From Actinoplanes sp. TFC3 (GTDB lineage Bacteria; Actinomycetota; Actinomycetes; Mycobacteriales; Micromonosporaceae): 64,000 bases of DNA. The notes under the pieces were generated by a model. That model saw nothing but the letters and a program-made list of their open reading frames with translations, was not told the DNA's origin and made no database searches. The position numbers were made by a program, and so were the translations under genes. Location: NCBI RefSeq assembly GCF_001553785.1, contig NZ_LOJP01000001.1:3744273-3808272 (forward strand), written 5' to 3'. Below, piece by piece: positions 8,914 to 17,705 of this stretch; the first letter of the stretch is position 1, and every line of letters begins with the position of its first letter.

Positions 8914-9471
8914 TCAGGCGAAGCGCTGCGCGATGGCGGTGATCGTGGCGCGGACCAGCTCGCGGTCCAGCGGTTCGTGCTCCCAGGCCTGGTGCATCGG
9001 CCAGCCCTCGATGAGCGCGTCGATGGCCCGCGCCGCCCGGTCCGGGAAATGCTGCGACAGGCTCGCCCGGCTGCGCCCGAGCCACTGGGCACAGGTCTCG
9101 GCGACCGCCTTGCTGTGGTTGGCGTAGGCATACATCTCGTGCAGCAGCGTGAGTTCGCGGGCCGAGGCGTACTGGTCGCCGCAGATCAGGTCGGTGACCG
9201 CCAGGCAGGCCTCGGCCACGTCGCCGGCCTGCGTCAACGCCGTGCGGTAGTGCTCGGACATCGAGTCGGCAAGCTGCTGGAAGGCCTGTTCGAAGATCGC
9301 GTCGAGGCTGTCGAAGTAGTACGTCAGCGAGCCGAGCGGGACCCCGGCCTCGGCGGCGATGCCCCGGTGCGAGGTGCCGTGCACCCCACGCTCGGCGATG
9401 ACGGCCAGGGCCGCGTCGAGGATGCGCTGCCTGCGCAGCGGGTCATTGGCGACGCGCCGGGTGCCACCCAC
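8914..9471 (-). CDS. TetR-family repressor of the adjacent MFS transporter
   Basis: A 185-residue TetR protein with the helix-turn-helix RILDAALAVIAERGVHGT followed by GIAAEAGVPLGSLTYYF. The GTG at 9471 is chosen because AGGGAGGT lies seven bases upstream; the longer frame to 9519 has no such site and runs into the operator. The gene diverges from the MFS transporter at 9553 across an almost perfect 24-bp palindrome. This is the standard arrangement of a drug-efflux repressor and its pump. The ligand is unknown. Confidence 0.9.
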   Translation of the reverse strand: MGGTRRVANDPLRRQRILDAALAVIAERGVHGTSHRGIAAEAGVPLGSLTYYFDSLDAIFEQAFQQLADSMSEHYRTALTQAGDVAEACLAVTDLICGDQYASARELTLLHEMYAYANHSKAVAETCAQWLGRSRASLSQHFPDRAARAIDALIEGWPMHQAWEHEPLDRELVRATITAIAQRFA

Positions 9472-9517
9472 GTGAGCTACCTCCCTCTGCGGCTGGACCC
9501 ATGGTAACGACGCCACC

Positions 9518-9541
9518 AAGTGTGTACGGTCGTACGCACTT
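9518..9541. promoter_or_regulatory. 24-bp palindromic operator between TetR and MFS genes
   Basis: The half sites are AAGTGTGTACG (9518-9528) and CGTACGCACTT (9531-9541), separated by GT; eleven-base arms with one mismatch. It lies 12 bases before the MFS start codon and immediately upstream of its GAGGAG site, so occupancy would block MFS expression directly. Confidence 0.8.
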
Positions 9542-9552
9542 GAGGAGGAGAC

Positions 9553-10761
9553 ATGGACCGGATCGTCAGCCGCCGCAGAGCCGCGCTGTTCGCACTGTTC
9601 TTCCTGCCCGGCCTGGGTATCTCGTCGTGGGTGACCCGCACGCCGGACATCCGCGACCAGCTCGGCGCGTCCACTGCCGAGATGGGCCTGGTGCTGTTCG
9701 GGCTGTCGGCCGGCTCGATGCTCGGCATCCTGGGCTCCGGGGCGCTGGTGGCCCGCTTCGGCACCCGCCCGATCGTCACCGCCGGGATCCTCATCACCGC
9801 GCTCAGCACCCCGGTCATCGGACTCGGCACCGCCCTGTCACAGAGCCTGCTCGTGGCGGCCGGGCTGTTCCTGTTCGGCCTGGGCATGGGCAGCGGCGAG
9901 GTCGCCATGAACGTCGAGGGCGCCGACGTCGAACGCCTCATCGCCCGCCCGGTGCTGCCGGCCATGCACGGGTTCTTCAGCCTCGGCACGGTCGCCGGGG
10001 CCGCCGCCGGGATGACGCTGACCGCCGTGGCGTTCCCCGCCTCCTGGCACCTGCTGGTCGTGGGGTTGATCAGCATTCCGGTGGCGCTGCTGGCCGTACG
10101 ACGCCTGCCCGCCGGTCTGGGCCGGGTCACCTCGGCCGAGCGCTCCACCGGGCCCGCCCGGCGGGTCTGGCGCGACCCGCTGCTGCTGGTCATCGGGCTG
10201 ATCGTGCTGGCCATGGCGCTCGCCGAGGGCGCTGCGAACGACTGGCTGCCGCTGATCATGGTCGACGGGCACGGGTTCGACGCCGCCTGGGGCTCGGCGG
10301 TCTACGTCGTGTTCGCCGCCGCCATGACGCTCGGGCGCTTCACCGGCGACCGCTTCCTCGACCGTTACGGCCGAGCCCGGGTGCTGGCCGCCAGCGCGGT
10401 CATCGGCGGCATCGGCGTCGCCCTGGTCGTGGTGGTCGACAGCCAGGTCGTCGCGGCCGCCGCCGTGCTGCTCTGGGGTCTTGGCGCCGCCCTCGGCTTC
10501 CCGGTCGCGCTGTCGGCCGCGGGTGACTCCGGCGAGGACCCGGCCGCCCGGGTGTCGCTGGTGGCCACAGCCGGCTACGTCGCCTTCCTGGTCGGGCCGC
10601 CCGCGCTGGGCTTCCTCGGCGACCACTACGGCCTGCGCAACGCCATGATCGCCGTGCTTGCCCTGCTCGCGATCGCCGCGGTGCTGGCGTCCAAGCTGCA
10701 CCGCATGCCGGCCCCGGCCGCACAGCAACAGCCGCTCGAGGCGACGACCAGCTCGAAGTAG
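9553..10761 (+). CDS. MFS transporter
   Basis: A 402-residue major facilitator with about 12 hydrophobic segments. It starts FFLPGLGISSWVTRTPDIRD, a pattern seen in the subfamily that includes YbjJ-like transporters, and has the loop ARFGTRP between helices 2 and 3. A GAGGAG ribosome site is 5 bases before the ATG. Expression is probably controlled by the divergent TetR protein. It is likely an efflux pump or small-molecule transporter of unknown substrate. Confidence 0.88.
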   Translation: MDRIVSRRRAALFALFFLPGLGISSWVTRTPDIRDQLGASTAEMGLVLFGLSAGSMLGILGSGALVARFGTRPIVTAGILITALSTPVIGLGTALSQSLLVAAGLFLFGLGMGSGEVAMNVEGADVERLIARPVLPAMHGFFSLGTVAGAAAGMTLTAVAFPASWHLLVVGLISIPVALLAVRRLPAGLGRVTSAERSTGPARRVWRDPLLLVIGLIVLAMALAEGAANDWLPLIMVDGHGFDAAWGSAVYVVFAAAMTLGRFTGDRFLDRYGRARVLAASAVIGGIGVALVVVVDSQVVAAAAVLLWGLGAALGFPVALSAAGDSGEDPAARVSLVATAGYVAFLVGPPALGFLGDHYGLRNAMIAVLALLAIAAVLASKLHRMPAPAAQQQPLEATTSSK

Positions 10762-10782
10762 CCCCACGTGGCCGGGACTTCT

Positions 10783-10788
10783 AGGATG
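10783..10788 (+). promoter_or_regulatory. possible -10 element for leaderless expression of the DUF574 gene
   Basis: TAGGAT sits six bases before the ATG at 10794, and there is no purine-rich ribosome site. That spacing fits transcription starting at or next to the start codon. No clear -35 element is seen. Confidence 0.35.
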
Positions 10789-10793
10789 TGCCG

Positions 10794-11570
10794 ATGGATC
10801 TCCCGCCGTCGATCGACACCACCGTCGCCCACCCGGCCCGCCGCTACGACTACTGGCTGGGCGGCAAGGACAACTTCGCCGCCGACCGCGCGTCCGGCGA
10901 CGTGATCGCGGCCAAGTTCCCGGCCATCCGCACGGCGGTGGTGGAGAACCGGCGCTTCCTCAAGCGGGCGGTGAGCTACCTGTCGGCCACCGCGGGCGTG
11001 CGGCAGTTCCTCGACATCGGCACCGGGCTGCCCACCGCGGACAACACCCACGAGGTGGCCCAGCGCCTCGATCCCACCTCGCGCATCGTCTATGTCGACA
11101 ATGATCCGCTGGTGCTGGTGCACGCCCGCGCCCTGCTGACCAGCTCCCCAGCCGGCGCCACCACCTACGTGGACGCCGACCTGCGCGACACCGCCACGAT
11201 CCTGGACAGCGCAGACCTCGACTTCACCGAGCCGGTGGCGGTGCTGCTGCTGGCCATCCTGCACTTCATCCCCGAGGACGACGACCTGTACGCGATCGTG
11301 CGCCGGCTGACCGGTGCCTTACCGCCGGGCAGCTACGTGGTGATCTCGCACGCCACCAGCGACTACCTGTCGCCAGAGGCGGCCGAGGAGATCAACTCGG
11401 GGAAGCACGGTGCGGGCCGGCTGCGAACCCGTGACGAGATCATCGCGCTGTTCGACGGTCTCGAGCTGGTCGAGCCGGGCGTCGTACCGCTGGGGGAATG
11501 GCGCTGCGAGGACACTCCCCCGCCCGCCGACCAGGTGGCCATGTACGCGGCAGTCGCGCGCGTGCGCTGA
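10794..11570 (+). CDS. SAM-dependent methyltransferase, DUF574 type
   Basis: A 258-residue protein of the actinobacterial DUF574 (Methyltransf_19) family. The typical opening ARRYDYWLGGKDNFAADR is at about residues 14-31, the SAM-binding motif FLDIGTGLPT at about 72-81, and YVDNDPLVLVHARALL follows. The many paralogues of this family in actinomycetes have no settled substrate. The upstream in-frame GTG at 10788 is an alternative start. Confidence 0.9.
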   Translation: MDLPPSIDTTVAHPARRYDYWLGGKDNFAADRASGDVIAAKFPAIRTAVVENRRFLKRAVSYLSATAGVRQFLDIGTGLPTADNTHEVAQRLDPTSRIVYVDNDPLVLVHARALLTSSPAGATTYVDADLRDTATILDSADLDFTEPVAVLLLAILHFIPEDDDLYAIVRRLTGALPPGSYVVISHATSDYLSPEAAEEINSGKHGAGRLRTRDEIIALFDGLELVEPGVVPLGEWRCEDTPPPADQVAMYAAVARVR

Positions 11571-11633
11571 CCGCCGTTGCCCGCAGCCACTACGATGACA
11601 GTCGATATGACTCTCAGCGTTTAGTCGGTGACT

Positions 11634-12305
11634 ATGCGAAACAGGTACGTCCTGGCCGCGGGCGCCCTGCTCGCCGGCCTTGTGCTGATCGCGGCGCTGC
11701 TCGGGCTCGGCACGGTGGCCGTCGCGATCATGGCGCCGGTGCAGGACTCGGCCGGCTGGCGGCGCTGGGCCGATGTCGGGCAGTCGTTCGGGGTGCTCAG
11801 CACGGTCGTGTCCGGCCTGGCGTTCGTGGCGCTGATCATCACGCTCTGGATCCAGATGAAGGAGCTGTCGTTCCAGCGCGACGAGCTGCGCATGCAACGC
11901 GGCGTCGCCGAGCGCTCCCGTGACGAGCTGCGGCGCAGCGCGGACGCGGGCATGCGGATGCTGCACGTCGAGCTGCTCAAGATGAGCCTGGACGACCCGT
12001 CGCTGGCCCAGGTGTGGCCCGAGTTCCGCAACGGCAGCGACCCGCACCGCCAGCGCCAGATGGCGTACGCCAACCTGGTCTTCCAGCACTCGACGCTGTC
12101 CATGGTGATGGCCGGCTACACCGACGACCAGATCCGTGATTCGCTGCGCTACCTGTTCGCCAGCGACCTCATGCGCGCCTATTGGCGGGAGGGGGCCGCG
12201 GTGCGCCGGCAGACCCAGAAGCCCGGCACCGAGCACTGGCGGATCGCGCAGATCGGCGACGAGGTGTGCCAGGAGTTCGACCACCCCGCCGCCGGGTCCG
12301 CTTAG
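11634..12305 (+). CDS. membrane-anchored DUF6082-like protein
   Basis: A 223-residue protein with two N-terminal membrane helices (about residues 5-32 and 48-72), then a charged coiled-coil stretch (QMKELSFQRDELRMQRGVAE) and a soluble helical domain containing MLHVELLKMSLDDPSLAQVW. That layout matches the actinobacterial DUF6082 family as I remember it; no function is known. An in-frame GTG at 11628 could also be the start. Its last four bases overlap the end of the small convergent gene at 12302. Confidence 0.72.
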   Translation: MRNRYVLAAGALLAGLVLIAALLGLGTVAVAIMAPVQDSAGWRRWADVGQSFGVLSTVVSGLAFVALIITLWIQMKELSFQRDELRMQRGVAERSRDELRRSADAGMRMLHVELLKMSLDDPSLAQVWPEFRNGSDPHRQRQMAYANLVFQHSTLSMVMAGYTDDQIRDSLRYLFASDLMRAYWREGAAVRRQTQKPGTEHWRIAQIGDEVCQEFDHPAAGSA

Positions 12306-12487
12306 CGGCGAGGGATGTCCGCGCGGGCGCTGAGCAGCACTGCCCGGGGAATGACGACGATGCTCTCGTCCTCCCCGCAACCGGCGTCCGCCGGCAGCAG
12401 GGCCTGGAGCTCCTCGCTGCGGTCGGCTCCGATGACGGCGAACTGCCCGTCGCTGAGCTCGAAGATGTCCGGGCAGTTCCATTCCAT
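12302..12487 (-). CDS. small conserved actinobacterial protein
   Basis: A 61-residue protein reading MEWNCPDIFELSDGQFAVIG and later DAGCGEDESIVVIPRAVLL. Short acidic proteins with the W-x-C-P-x-I-F-E-L opening are common in Actinoplanes and Streptomyces, with no known function. The ATG at 12487 follows a GAGGGTG sequence and gives the usual family length; a longer frame continues upstream to 12997 but looks non-coding. Two bases separate the inverted repeat CACC-CTCG-GGTG from the start region. Confidence 0.65.
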   Translation of the reverse strand: MEWNCPDIFELSDGQFAVIGADRSEELQALLPADAGCGEDESIVVIPRAVLLSARADIPRR

Positions 12488-13033
12488 TGAGCACCCTCGG
12501 GTGCGCGGCGACGCACCGAGGCGCCGCACGACCGTTACTGTGTTGTCCAGCATCAGGTTCCATCCTCGATTGATGCGGCCGCCGCCGGCCGATGACCCGG
12601 ACGGCGGCCGGGCCGCGGCAGCAGCGATGATCTGTTCGACCGGCTGATAGGCGCGATCGCGGCCCACCGGCCCCGCGCCGGCGATCAGAAGTGATTCAGT
12701 GCACTTGCGGGCGTACCGGCGGGGGGTTTTGCTCCGGACCCCGCCTATGGCTTGCATGACGCGACAGCGTCCCTCGCGTGCCCCGGCCCCCACAAGGCGC
12801 CAGGCCCGCCCGCGGCACCGACCGCGTGCGATTTCGATCTTCTTTTCAGGCGCCCTGAACAGCTTCGTTCGTGTCGCTGTCTTCCAGACCACCGAAGGTT
12901 TTTGACCCATGGAAAGATCAGAATCAGCGTGGCCCCCGGACTCGATACGGGCCGGCGCAACCGCGCACGTGAGGCGAACCACGACCATTTCCCGCACCCC
13001 TGCGGGGAAGGACCTGCGGCGCGGAGCCGCCCG
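12488..13033. other. 546-bp intergenic stretch
   Basis: No convincing gene is seen. The stretch holds one inverted repeat, GGCGGGG (12718-12724) with CCCCGCC (12739-12745) and a 14-base loop, that could be a terminator or transcript hairpin. The promoter of the sigma-like gene at 13034 should lie here, but no clear hexamers are visible. Confidence 0.5.
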
Positions 13034-13714
13034 GTGAGCCGGCCGCCGAACATTCCGCTACCGGATGTACCGGGCATCATTCGTGATCGCAATGCCGGGG
13101 AGGAGGAACTCTGGAAAACGCTTGTGGAATCAAAATTCACCGGATTACACGCCGATATCGTACGGACCGAGCTGGCCCGCATCGGCCTGACAACGGTGTC
13201 CAGCTTCATCCGTACCGGGTGGATCCACGCCCGCAGCGCCAGGGCCGGACGCCCGCTCGCCCGCGATTTTCTGCGCTCCGACACCGCCATCGGCGGCCTG
13301 GCGGACCTGATCGTCGCGCATGCCCTGCGGTTGTTCGAGCAACGCGCGCTTGCCGGGAAGGGCTGGAACCCGGCCGGCGGCGGCAGCATGGCCGACTATT
13401 TCGTCGGCACCTGCGTGCTGGTCACCAGCAAAGCGCGCCGGGAATGGCGTCCCGACTATGACCCGCGCCAGCCGTCCGTCGCCCTGAGCGACGAGCCCGA
13501 GGACAATGCCGTATCGCTGAGCGAGGACCAGATAAAGCGACTGATCTGGGAATGGACAAATTGCAGCGACGAGGAGATCTGCGACATTCTCCGGATGCGC
13601 GTGCAGCGCTTCACCTATGCCGAGATCGCTGCGGCACTCGGCCAGACGCCCCGGGCCGTCGAGGGCAAACTGACACGATTTCTGAGCAAACTCCGAGATC
13701 GGAATCATGAATGA
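13034..13714 (+). CDS. sigma-70-like regulatory protein with a region 4 helix-turn-helix
   Basis: A 226-residue protein. The C-terminus is a sigma region 4-type helix-turn-helix: FTYAEIAAALGQTPRAVEGK followed by LTRFLSKLRDR. The middle contains LADLIVAHALRLFEQRAL, GKGWNPAGGGSMADYFVG and a segment that resembles actinobacterial sigma-like proteins of unknown role. No clear region 2 -10-binding motif is visible. The GTG at 13034 is chosen because upstream sequence looks non-coding. Its stop overlaps the next start by four bases, so it is coupled to two ABC-type membrane proteins that it may control. Confidence 0.75.
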   Translation: MSRPPNIPLPDVPGIIRDRNAGEEELWKTLVESKFTGLHADIVRTELARIGLTTVSSFIRTGWIHARSARAGRPLARDFLRSDTAIGGLADLIVAHALRLFEQRALAGKGWNPAGGGSMADYFVGTCVLVTSKARREWRPDYDPRQPSVALSDEPEDNAVSLSEDQIKRLIWEWTNCSDEEICDILRMRVQRFTYAEIAAALGQTPRAVEGKLTRFLSKLRDRNHE

Positions 13715-15345
13715 CGAACGAGGATGACATGAAGAAGCGCCAGCCGCCTGACAGCGTCGGCACCCGGGACCTCATCAACAGCTCCATTGCGCGTTCCCGC
13801 GGGTGGAACCGCCTCCGGCGGCTTGCTCCAGCGGCCTCGGCCGCCCGCGCGGTTGCCATGGCCGCACATCGCGCCGACGACGTCAACTACGTCGCCTATC
13901 TGACCGCGCTGAGCGAGATGACCAGCTCCTCGGCGCACGAGCAGAAGGCCGGTATCCGCCGCATGGCCGTGGTGGCCACCGACCCCGAGCACCGCGAGCA
14001 GGCCCTGCACGCGCTGCGCGAATTGGTCCGCACCGGCGCGGCCCCCGAGCGGCTCACGCCCGAGGCGCTCGGGCTCGCCCGCCGCACGCTGGCCGTGCTG
14101 CACCAGAACACCGTCGGCAAGCCCCACGGCGAGGGCCTTGCCGGTGGCCGTGACCCGGATGCGTACGCCGCCCGGCCCCTGCGCGTGGGGCCGGGCGGCG
14201 CTCCCGCGCTGACCGAGAGCGGGCGGGTGCTGGCCGAAGCGGTGCGACGCGAACCGGGGGTCTTCACGATCGCCACCGCCGCGGCTGTGGCGTACCGGCT
14301 GATCCCGGTTCTGGTCGTGCTGCTGATCCCGGCCATCGTGGACCGGCTCTGGCTCCCGGCGATGCGCACCGGGCAGGTGGACACCCGGATGGCCGGGCTG
14401 CTGGCCGCCGCGTTCTTCTTCCTGTTCGCCGTGCGCGCGGGCGGGGTGTTCGCGACCCGCCTGGGTGCCATGATGCTGCGCCGGCGGTTGCAGGACGCCC
14501 AGCAGCGCCGGGTGGTCGACAAGTACGTCGAAGCGCCGGTGGCCTGGCACGCCGACCACCAGCCGCAGGATCTGATCGCCACTGCGGAACGCTCGGCCGA
14601 GAAGGTCTGGCGACCGCTGGCCCCCCTGCCGCATGCCCTCGGCAGCACCGTGAAGATCGTCGCGGTGCTGGTCGCGCTGGCCCATCTCGGCTGGTGGCTC
14701 GCGGCGATCGGAACGGTGACGGTGGTCGTGCTGGCCGCGCTCGGCAACGCCTACCTGCGCTCGGTCGGACCTCATGCCGAACGGGCGCGCGCGCTGCGCA
14801 AGGAAGTGTTCGGCCTGACCGAACGCGCGAGCACACCGGGACGCGACACGCCGGGCGCCGATCAAGTCGCGATCTTCGCTGGCGTCTCCGACGAGCTGTG
14901 CGCGGTGATGATCAAGCTGCGCCGGCGACGTACCGCGTTCATCTCGCTGTTCTGTGCCCTGCCCGTGGCCAGCATGCTGCTCGCGATCACGCTCGCCGGA
15001 AGTCGTCCCCTGGCCGGCGGCATTGCCTGTCTGGTCAGTGCAGTCGTTCTCCTCGGCCTGCTGCCGGCCCCGGTCGTTGCGATCGGCGCGGTCATCGCGG
15101 AACTGCCCACCGGCCTGCTCGGGCTGAGCCGGATCGAAAGACTGTGCGACGGGGCCGCCGGGGAGCAAGCCGAACCGGCCCGTCCGGAGCTGGTTCACGC
15201 CACCGCTGCAGCATTCTCCGCGGTCCCCGCCTGCGGCAAATTGGACCGCCTGGCCGACAGCTCGGCCTACCTGGAGACGCGCCGCACCTCCCGCCGGGGC
15301 GCCCATCGCACCAACATTTCGCTGACCGAGACGGGAACCGCATGA
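13711..15345 (+). CDS. ABC-exporter-like membrane protein without an ATPase domain (first of pair)
   Basis: A 544-residue protein. About 190 N-terminal residues are helical and soluble (HEQKAGIRRMAVVATDPEHR, LTPEALGLARRTLAVLHQ). They are followed by a six-helix ABC-exporter membrane domain from about residue 190 to 480 (TIATAAAVAYRLIPVLVVLL, KIVAVLVALAHLGWWLAA, LPVASMLLAITLAG). Where a nucleotide-binding domain should begin, the protein stops after about 60 residues; no Walker A, LSGGQ or Walker B motif is present. The start at 13711 overlaps the sigma-like gene by four bases; ATG 13729, behind GAGGA, is a possible alternative. Confidence 0.8.
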   Translation: MTNEDDMKKRQPPDSVGTRDLINSSIARSRGWNRLRRLAPAASAARAVAMAAHRADDVNYVAYLTALSEMTSSSAHEQKAGIRRMAVVATDPEHREQALHALRELVRTGAAPERLTPEALGLARRTLAVLHQNTVGKPHGEGLAGGRDPDAYAARPLRVGPGGAPALTESGRVLAEAVRREPGVFTIATAAAVAYRLIPVLVVLLIPAIVDRLWLPAMRTGQVDTRMAGLLAAAFFFLFAVRAGGVFATRLGAMMLRRRLQDAQQRRVVDKYVEAPVAWHADHQPQDLIATAERSAEKVWRPLAPLPHALGSTVKIVAVLVALAHLGWWLAAIGTVTVVVLAALGNAYLRSVGPHAERARALRKEVFGLTERASTPGRDTPGADQVAIFAGVSDELCAVMIKLRRRRTAFISLFCALPVASMLLAITLAGSRPLAGGIACLVSAVVLLGLLPAPVVAIGAVIAELPTGLLGLSRIERLCDGAAGEQAEPARPELVHATAAAFSAVPACGKLDRLADSSAYLETRRTSRRGAHRTNISLTETGTA

Positions 15346-16316
15346 TGAGTCGCTTTCGTGTCTTCCGGCAGGGTCCCTTGTGGCAGAGCGGCACGGCGGC
15401 CCTGGCGCTGGTGGCGGCGGCCGGCACCGCAGTCATGCCGATCACGCTGCAGCAAGTGGTCGATCACAGCGTCGGCGGGGAGCCCCGAGCCGGTCTCGTG
15501 CTCGTGGCCGCCGGCATCGGCACAGCAGGGCTGCTGACCGCGACGTGGTGCGCCTATCTGCTGGAGTCCCGGCTCGTGCGCCGGACCGAAAAACTGCTTC
15601 ACACGGTACGTACGCAAGCGTTCACCGCCATGCTTGAGCACCCCGCCACGCCGCCGCAACCGAGGCGCACCGCCCGGATCCGGCGAGCGGTCGCGGACAT
15701 CGACCGGGTGAGCCACTACGTGCGCTTCAGCGGTCCCGGGCTGGTGCTCAACAGCGGCCGCCTGCTCGTGGCCGCCGGGGTGACAGCGGTGTACTCGTGG
15801 GAGGTCGCCCTGCTGACCGTGGTGAGCATGGGCACGATCATCTTCGTGCAGAGCCTGCAGTGGCGGCGCACCCGGGGGGCGGTGCAAGCTGTGCGCCGCC
15901 GCGAGCGCGAACTCAAGGACGCGATTGTGCGGCTGGTGCTGCGGGCGCGGGAATTCCGGGCGTACGAGGACCGACGGCGGGCTCAGGAACGGGCGGAAAC
16001 AGCGGCCAGTGATCGTACCCGTCAGGAGGTGCGCCTGATCCGGCGTGAGGCGGGCAGCGACGGACTGCAGGAACTCGGCATCGGCGCGGTGACCGCGGCG
16101 CTGATCATGACGGGCGCGTTCCTCGGCGCCCACCGCGCGGTGACCGTGGGTGAGCTGGTCGCGGTGCTGCTGGCGCTCACGCTGGCGGTGGCGCCGATGC
16201 AGGCGGTGATCGTCGGGCTGCGCGACAGCTCGGGCATGCCGTCGCGGTGGCGGCGGGTCCGGCAGGTGTGCTCACGCGACTTGCGGGCCTCGGGTCCACT
16301 CCGCGAGCAGGTGTGA
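15342..16316 (+). CDS. ABC-exporter-like membrane protein without an ATPase domain (second of pair)
   Basis: A 324-residue membrane protein with six predicted helices, for example TAALALVAAAGTAVMPITLQ, GPGLVLNSGRLLVAAGVTAV and GELVAVLLALTLAVAPMQAV. The intracellular loops (LESRLVRRTEKLLHTVRTQ) are typical of ABC exporter half-transporters. It ends about 30 residues after the last helix, with no nucleotide-binding domain. The start overlaps the previous stop by four bases. It probably forms a heterodimer with the upstream protein. Whether the pair uses a remote ATPase or works without ATP is unknown. Confidence 0.8.
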   Translation: MMSRFRVFRQGPLWQSGTAALALVAAAGTAVMPITLQQVVDHSVGGEPRAGLVLVAAGIGTAGLLTATWCAYLLESRLVRRTEKLLHTVRTQAFTAMLEHPATPPQPRRTARIRRAVADIDRVSHYVRFSGPGLVLNSGRLLVAAGVTAVYSWEVALLTVVSMGTIIFVQSLQWRRTRGAVQAVRRRERELKDAIVRLVLRAREFRAYEDRRRAQERAETAASDRTRQEVRLIRREAGSDGLQELGIGAVTAALIMTGAFLGAHRAVTVGELVAVLLALTLAVAPMQAVIVGLRDSSGMPSRWRRVRQVCSRDLRASGPLREQV

Positions 16317-16327
16317 CATCGGGGGGA

Positions 16328-16359
16328 CACGCCCGGATGCCTGGGAGCATCCGGGCGTG
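16328..16359. terminator. bidirectional hairpin terminator
   Basis: A perfect 13-bp stem (CACGCCCGGATGC / GCATCCGGGCGTG) with a six-base loop lies in the 47 bases between two convergent genes. There is no T-tract, as is usual in high-GC actinomycetes. Confidence 0.8.
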
Positions 16360-16363
16360 CCGG

Positions 16364-17695
16364 TCACGACTGACAGGCGCTCAGGCCTTGGAGAACCCCG
16401 TCGCGGTAGGAGGCGATGCGCTGGAAGGCACCAGCCCCGGAGTTGTCACCGGCCCGGCCGAAGGCCAGCAGCGCCGCCACAGCCTCGTCGAGGTCGCCCG
16501 GCGACAGCGTCAGGCCCTGCCCGGGTTCACGGGTGAGCAGCTCGTTGGTCCAGGAGCCGCTCAGGCAGTCAACCGCGAGCTGGCCCTGCTGCCCGCTCGT
16601 GCCGGCCCCACGCCGATCCTGCGCGGCGCGGGCGAACAGCCCACCCAGCAGCATGCCAACCGCGTTGTCGCCGATGGCCTGGTACAGCGCCGGGCCGAGC
16701 CGCCGGTTGTCGAACGCCACGAAGTCACCGTCGCGGCAGTAGAACGCCGAGCCGCCGGCTGTGGCGTCCGGGGTGTCGCACTGCGGGGCCGAGCCGTTGA
16801 ACGGCTCGACCGGCAAGGTCGTCCACGGCTGCTCCGCGAGCTGCGGGTACGTGCGCGACCAGTAGCTCTGCGCGTCGGCGGCGAGGTCGTTGACGGCTTG
16901 GCCGTACGGCAGGTCACCGCCGCTGGCCGCGTCCTGCGGGTCGGAGAACTGCACCTCGGTGACCGGAATGGTGTCCGCACGGTAGGCGGCGCAGGTGGTG
17001 GCGCCCTTCTCGACGCCGTCCTGCAGCGCCCGGATCCGGTCGAAGGCGTTGCCGTGGGCCTGCGGGTTCTCCGCCGAGGTGCCCGGCTGATCGCGTAGCT
17101 GCAGCAGACCAGCAACCGTGCTGTCGAGCTGCTCGGGCGTGACGTCCTTGAACGCATCCGAGCGCCCGGCCAGCACGTCGGCCGTCCAGGCACCGGCGAA
17201 ACAGTCGGCCTGCTGCTCCAGCACGACGGTCGGCTGGTCACCGAGACCGAGGCGCGTTTGAACGGCGTGGCCGTACTCGTGGGCGACCACGACCCCGGCC
17301 AGCAACGACCCGAAATTCTCCTGCAGCTGCGGGATCAGCACCTCGGCATCCCAGGCGATGAAGTCGCCGTCCGGGCAGTAGAAGGCGTTTGGCTGATACT
17401 CCCCGGGCTGGTCCCCGCACGCCGGCGGTGGATCACTTCGGGTGTACGGGTGGTAGCCGCCCCGCACCGCCTGGAATGCCTTACCGCCGCTGAGCTGCGG
17501 GTATGCCGAGGTCCAGAAGCGCTCGACATCCTTGAGCGCGGGCGTGATGACCTCACCCTGCGAGGCGGTGGCGGCGCGGCCCCCGCCGGTTCCCGGCTCG
17601 CCCGAACCGGACTCGCTGGAACCGGATATCACTGTGCAGCCTGACAGGGCGAAGAGCAGGGCCCCCGCCAGGCATCCTCGGATCACTCTCGTCAC
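16364..17695 (-). CDS. secreted zinc metallopeptidase lipoprotein with an internal duplication
   Basis: A 443-residue lipoprotein (lipobox FALSGC, Cys20). The first half carries a neutral zinc peptidase domain: HEYGHAVQ at residues 139-146 and the third ligand region LEQQADCFAGAW at 159-170. The second half repeats the same plan (SYWSRTYPQL, SAFYCRDGDFVAFDN, VDCLSGSWTNEL), but the HExxH position reads LFARAAQDRR, so it should be inactive. The unit is therefore catalytic plus pseudo-catalytic. The substrate is unknown. It lies 10 bases after the nucleotidyltransferase-like gene on the same strand. Confidence 0.85.
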   Translation of the reverse strand: MTRVIRGCLAGALLFALSGCTVISGSSESGSGEPGTGGGRAATASQGEVITPALKDVERFWTSAYPQLSGGKAFQAVRGGYHPYTRSDPPPACGDQPGEYQPNAFYCPDGDFIAWDAEVLIPQLQENFGSLLAGVVVAHEYGHAVQTRLGLGDQPTVVLEQQADCFAGAWTADVLAGRSDAFKDVTPEQLDSTVAGLLQLRDQPGTSAENPQAHGNAFDRIRALQDGVEKGATTCAAYRADTIPVTEVQFSDPQDAASGGDLPYGQAVNDLAADAQSYWSRTYPQLAEQPWTTLPVEPFNGSAPQCDTPDATAGGSAFYCRDGDFVAFDNRRLGPALYQAIGDNAVGMLLGGLFARAAQDRRGAGTSGQQGQLAVDCLSGSWTNELLTREPGQGLTLSPGDLDEAVAALLAFGRAGDNSGAGAFQRIASYRDGVLQGLSACQS

Positions 17696-17705
17696 GGGCC
17701 GGTGC

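Noticed and set aside
13705-15306. 533-residue minus-strand frame opposite the first ABC-like membrane protein
   Set aside because: It is His/Arg/Gln-rich with no motif, while the plus strand has membrane helices and four-base gene overlaps.
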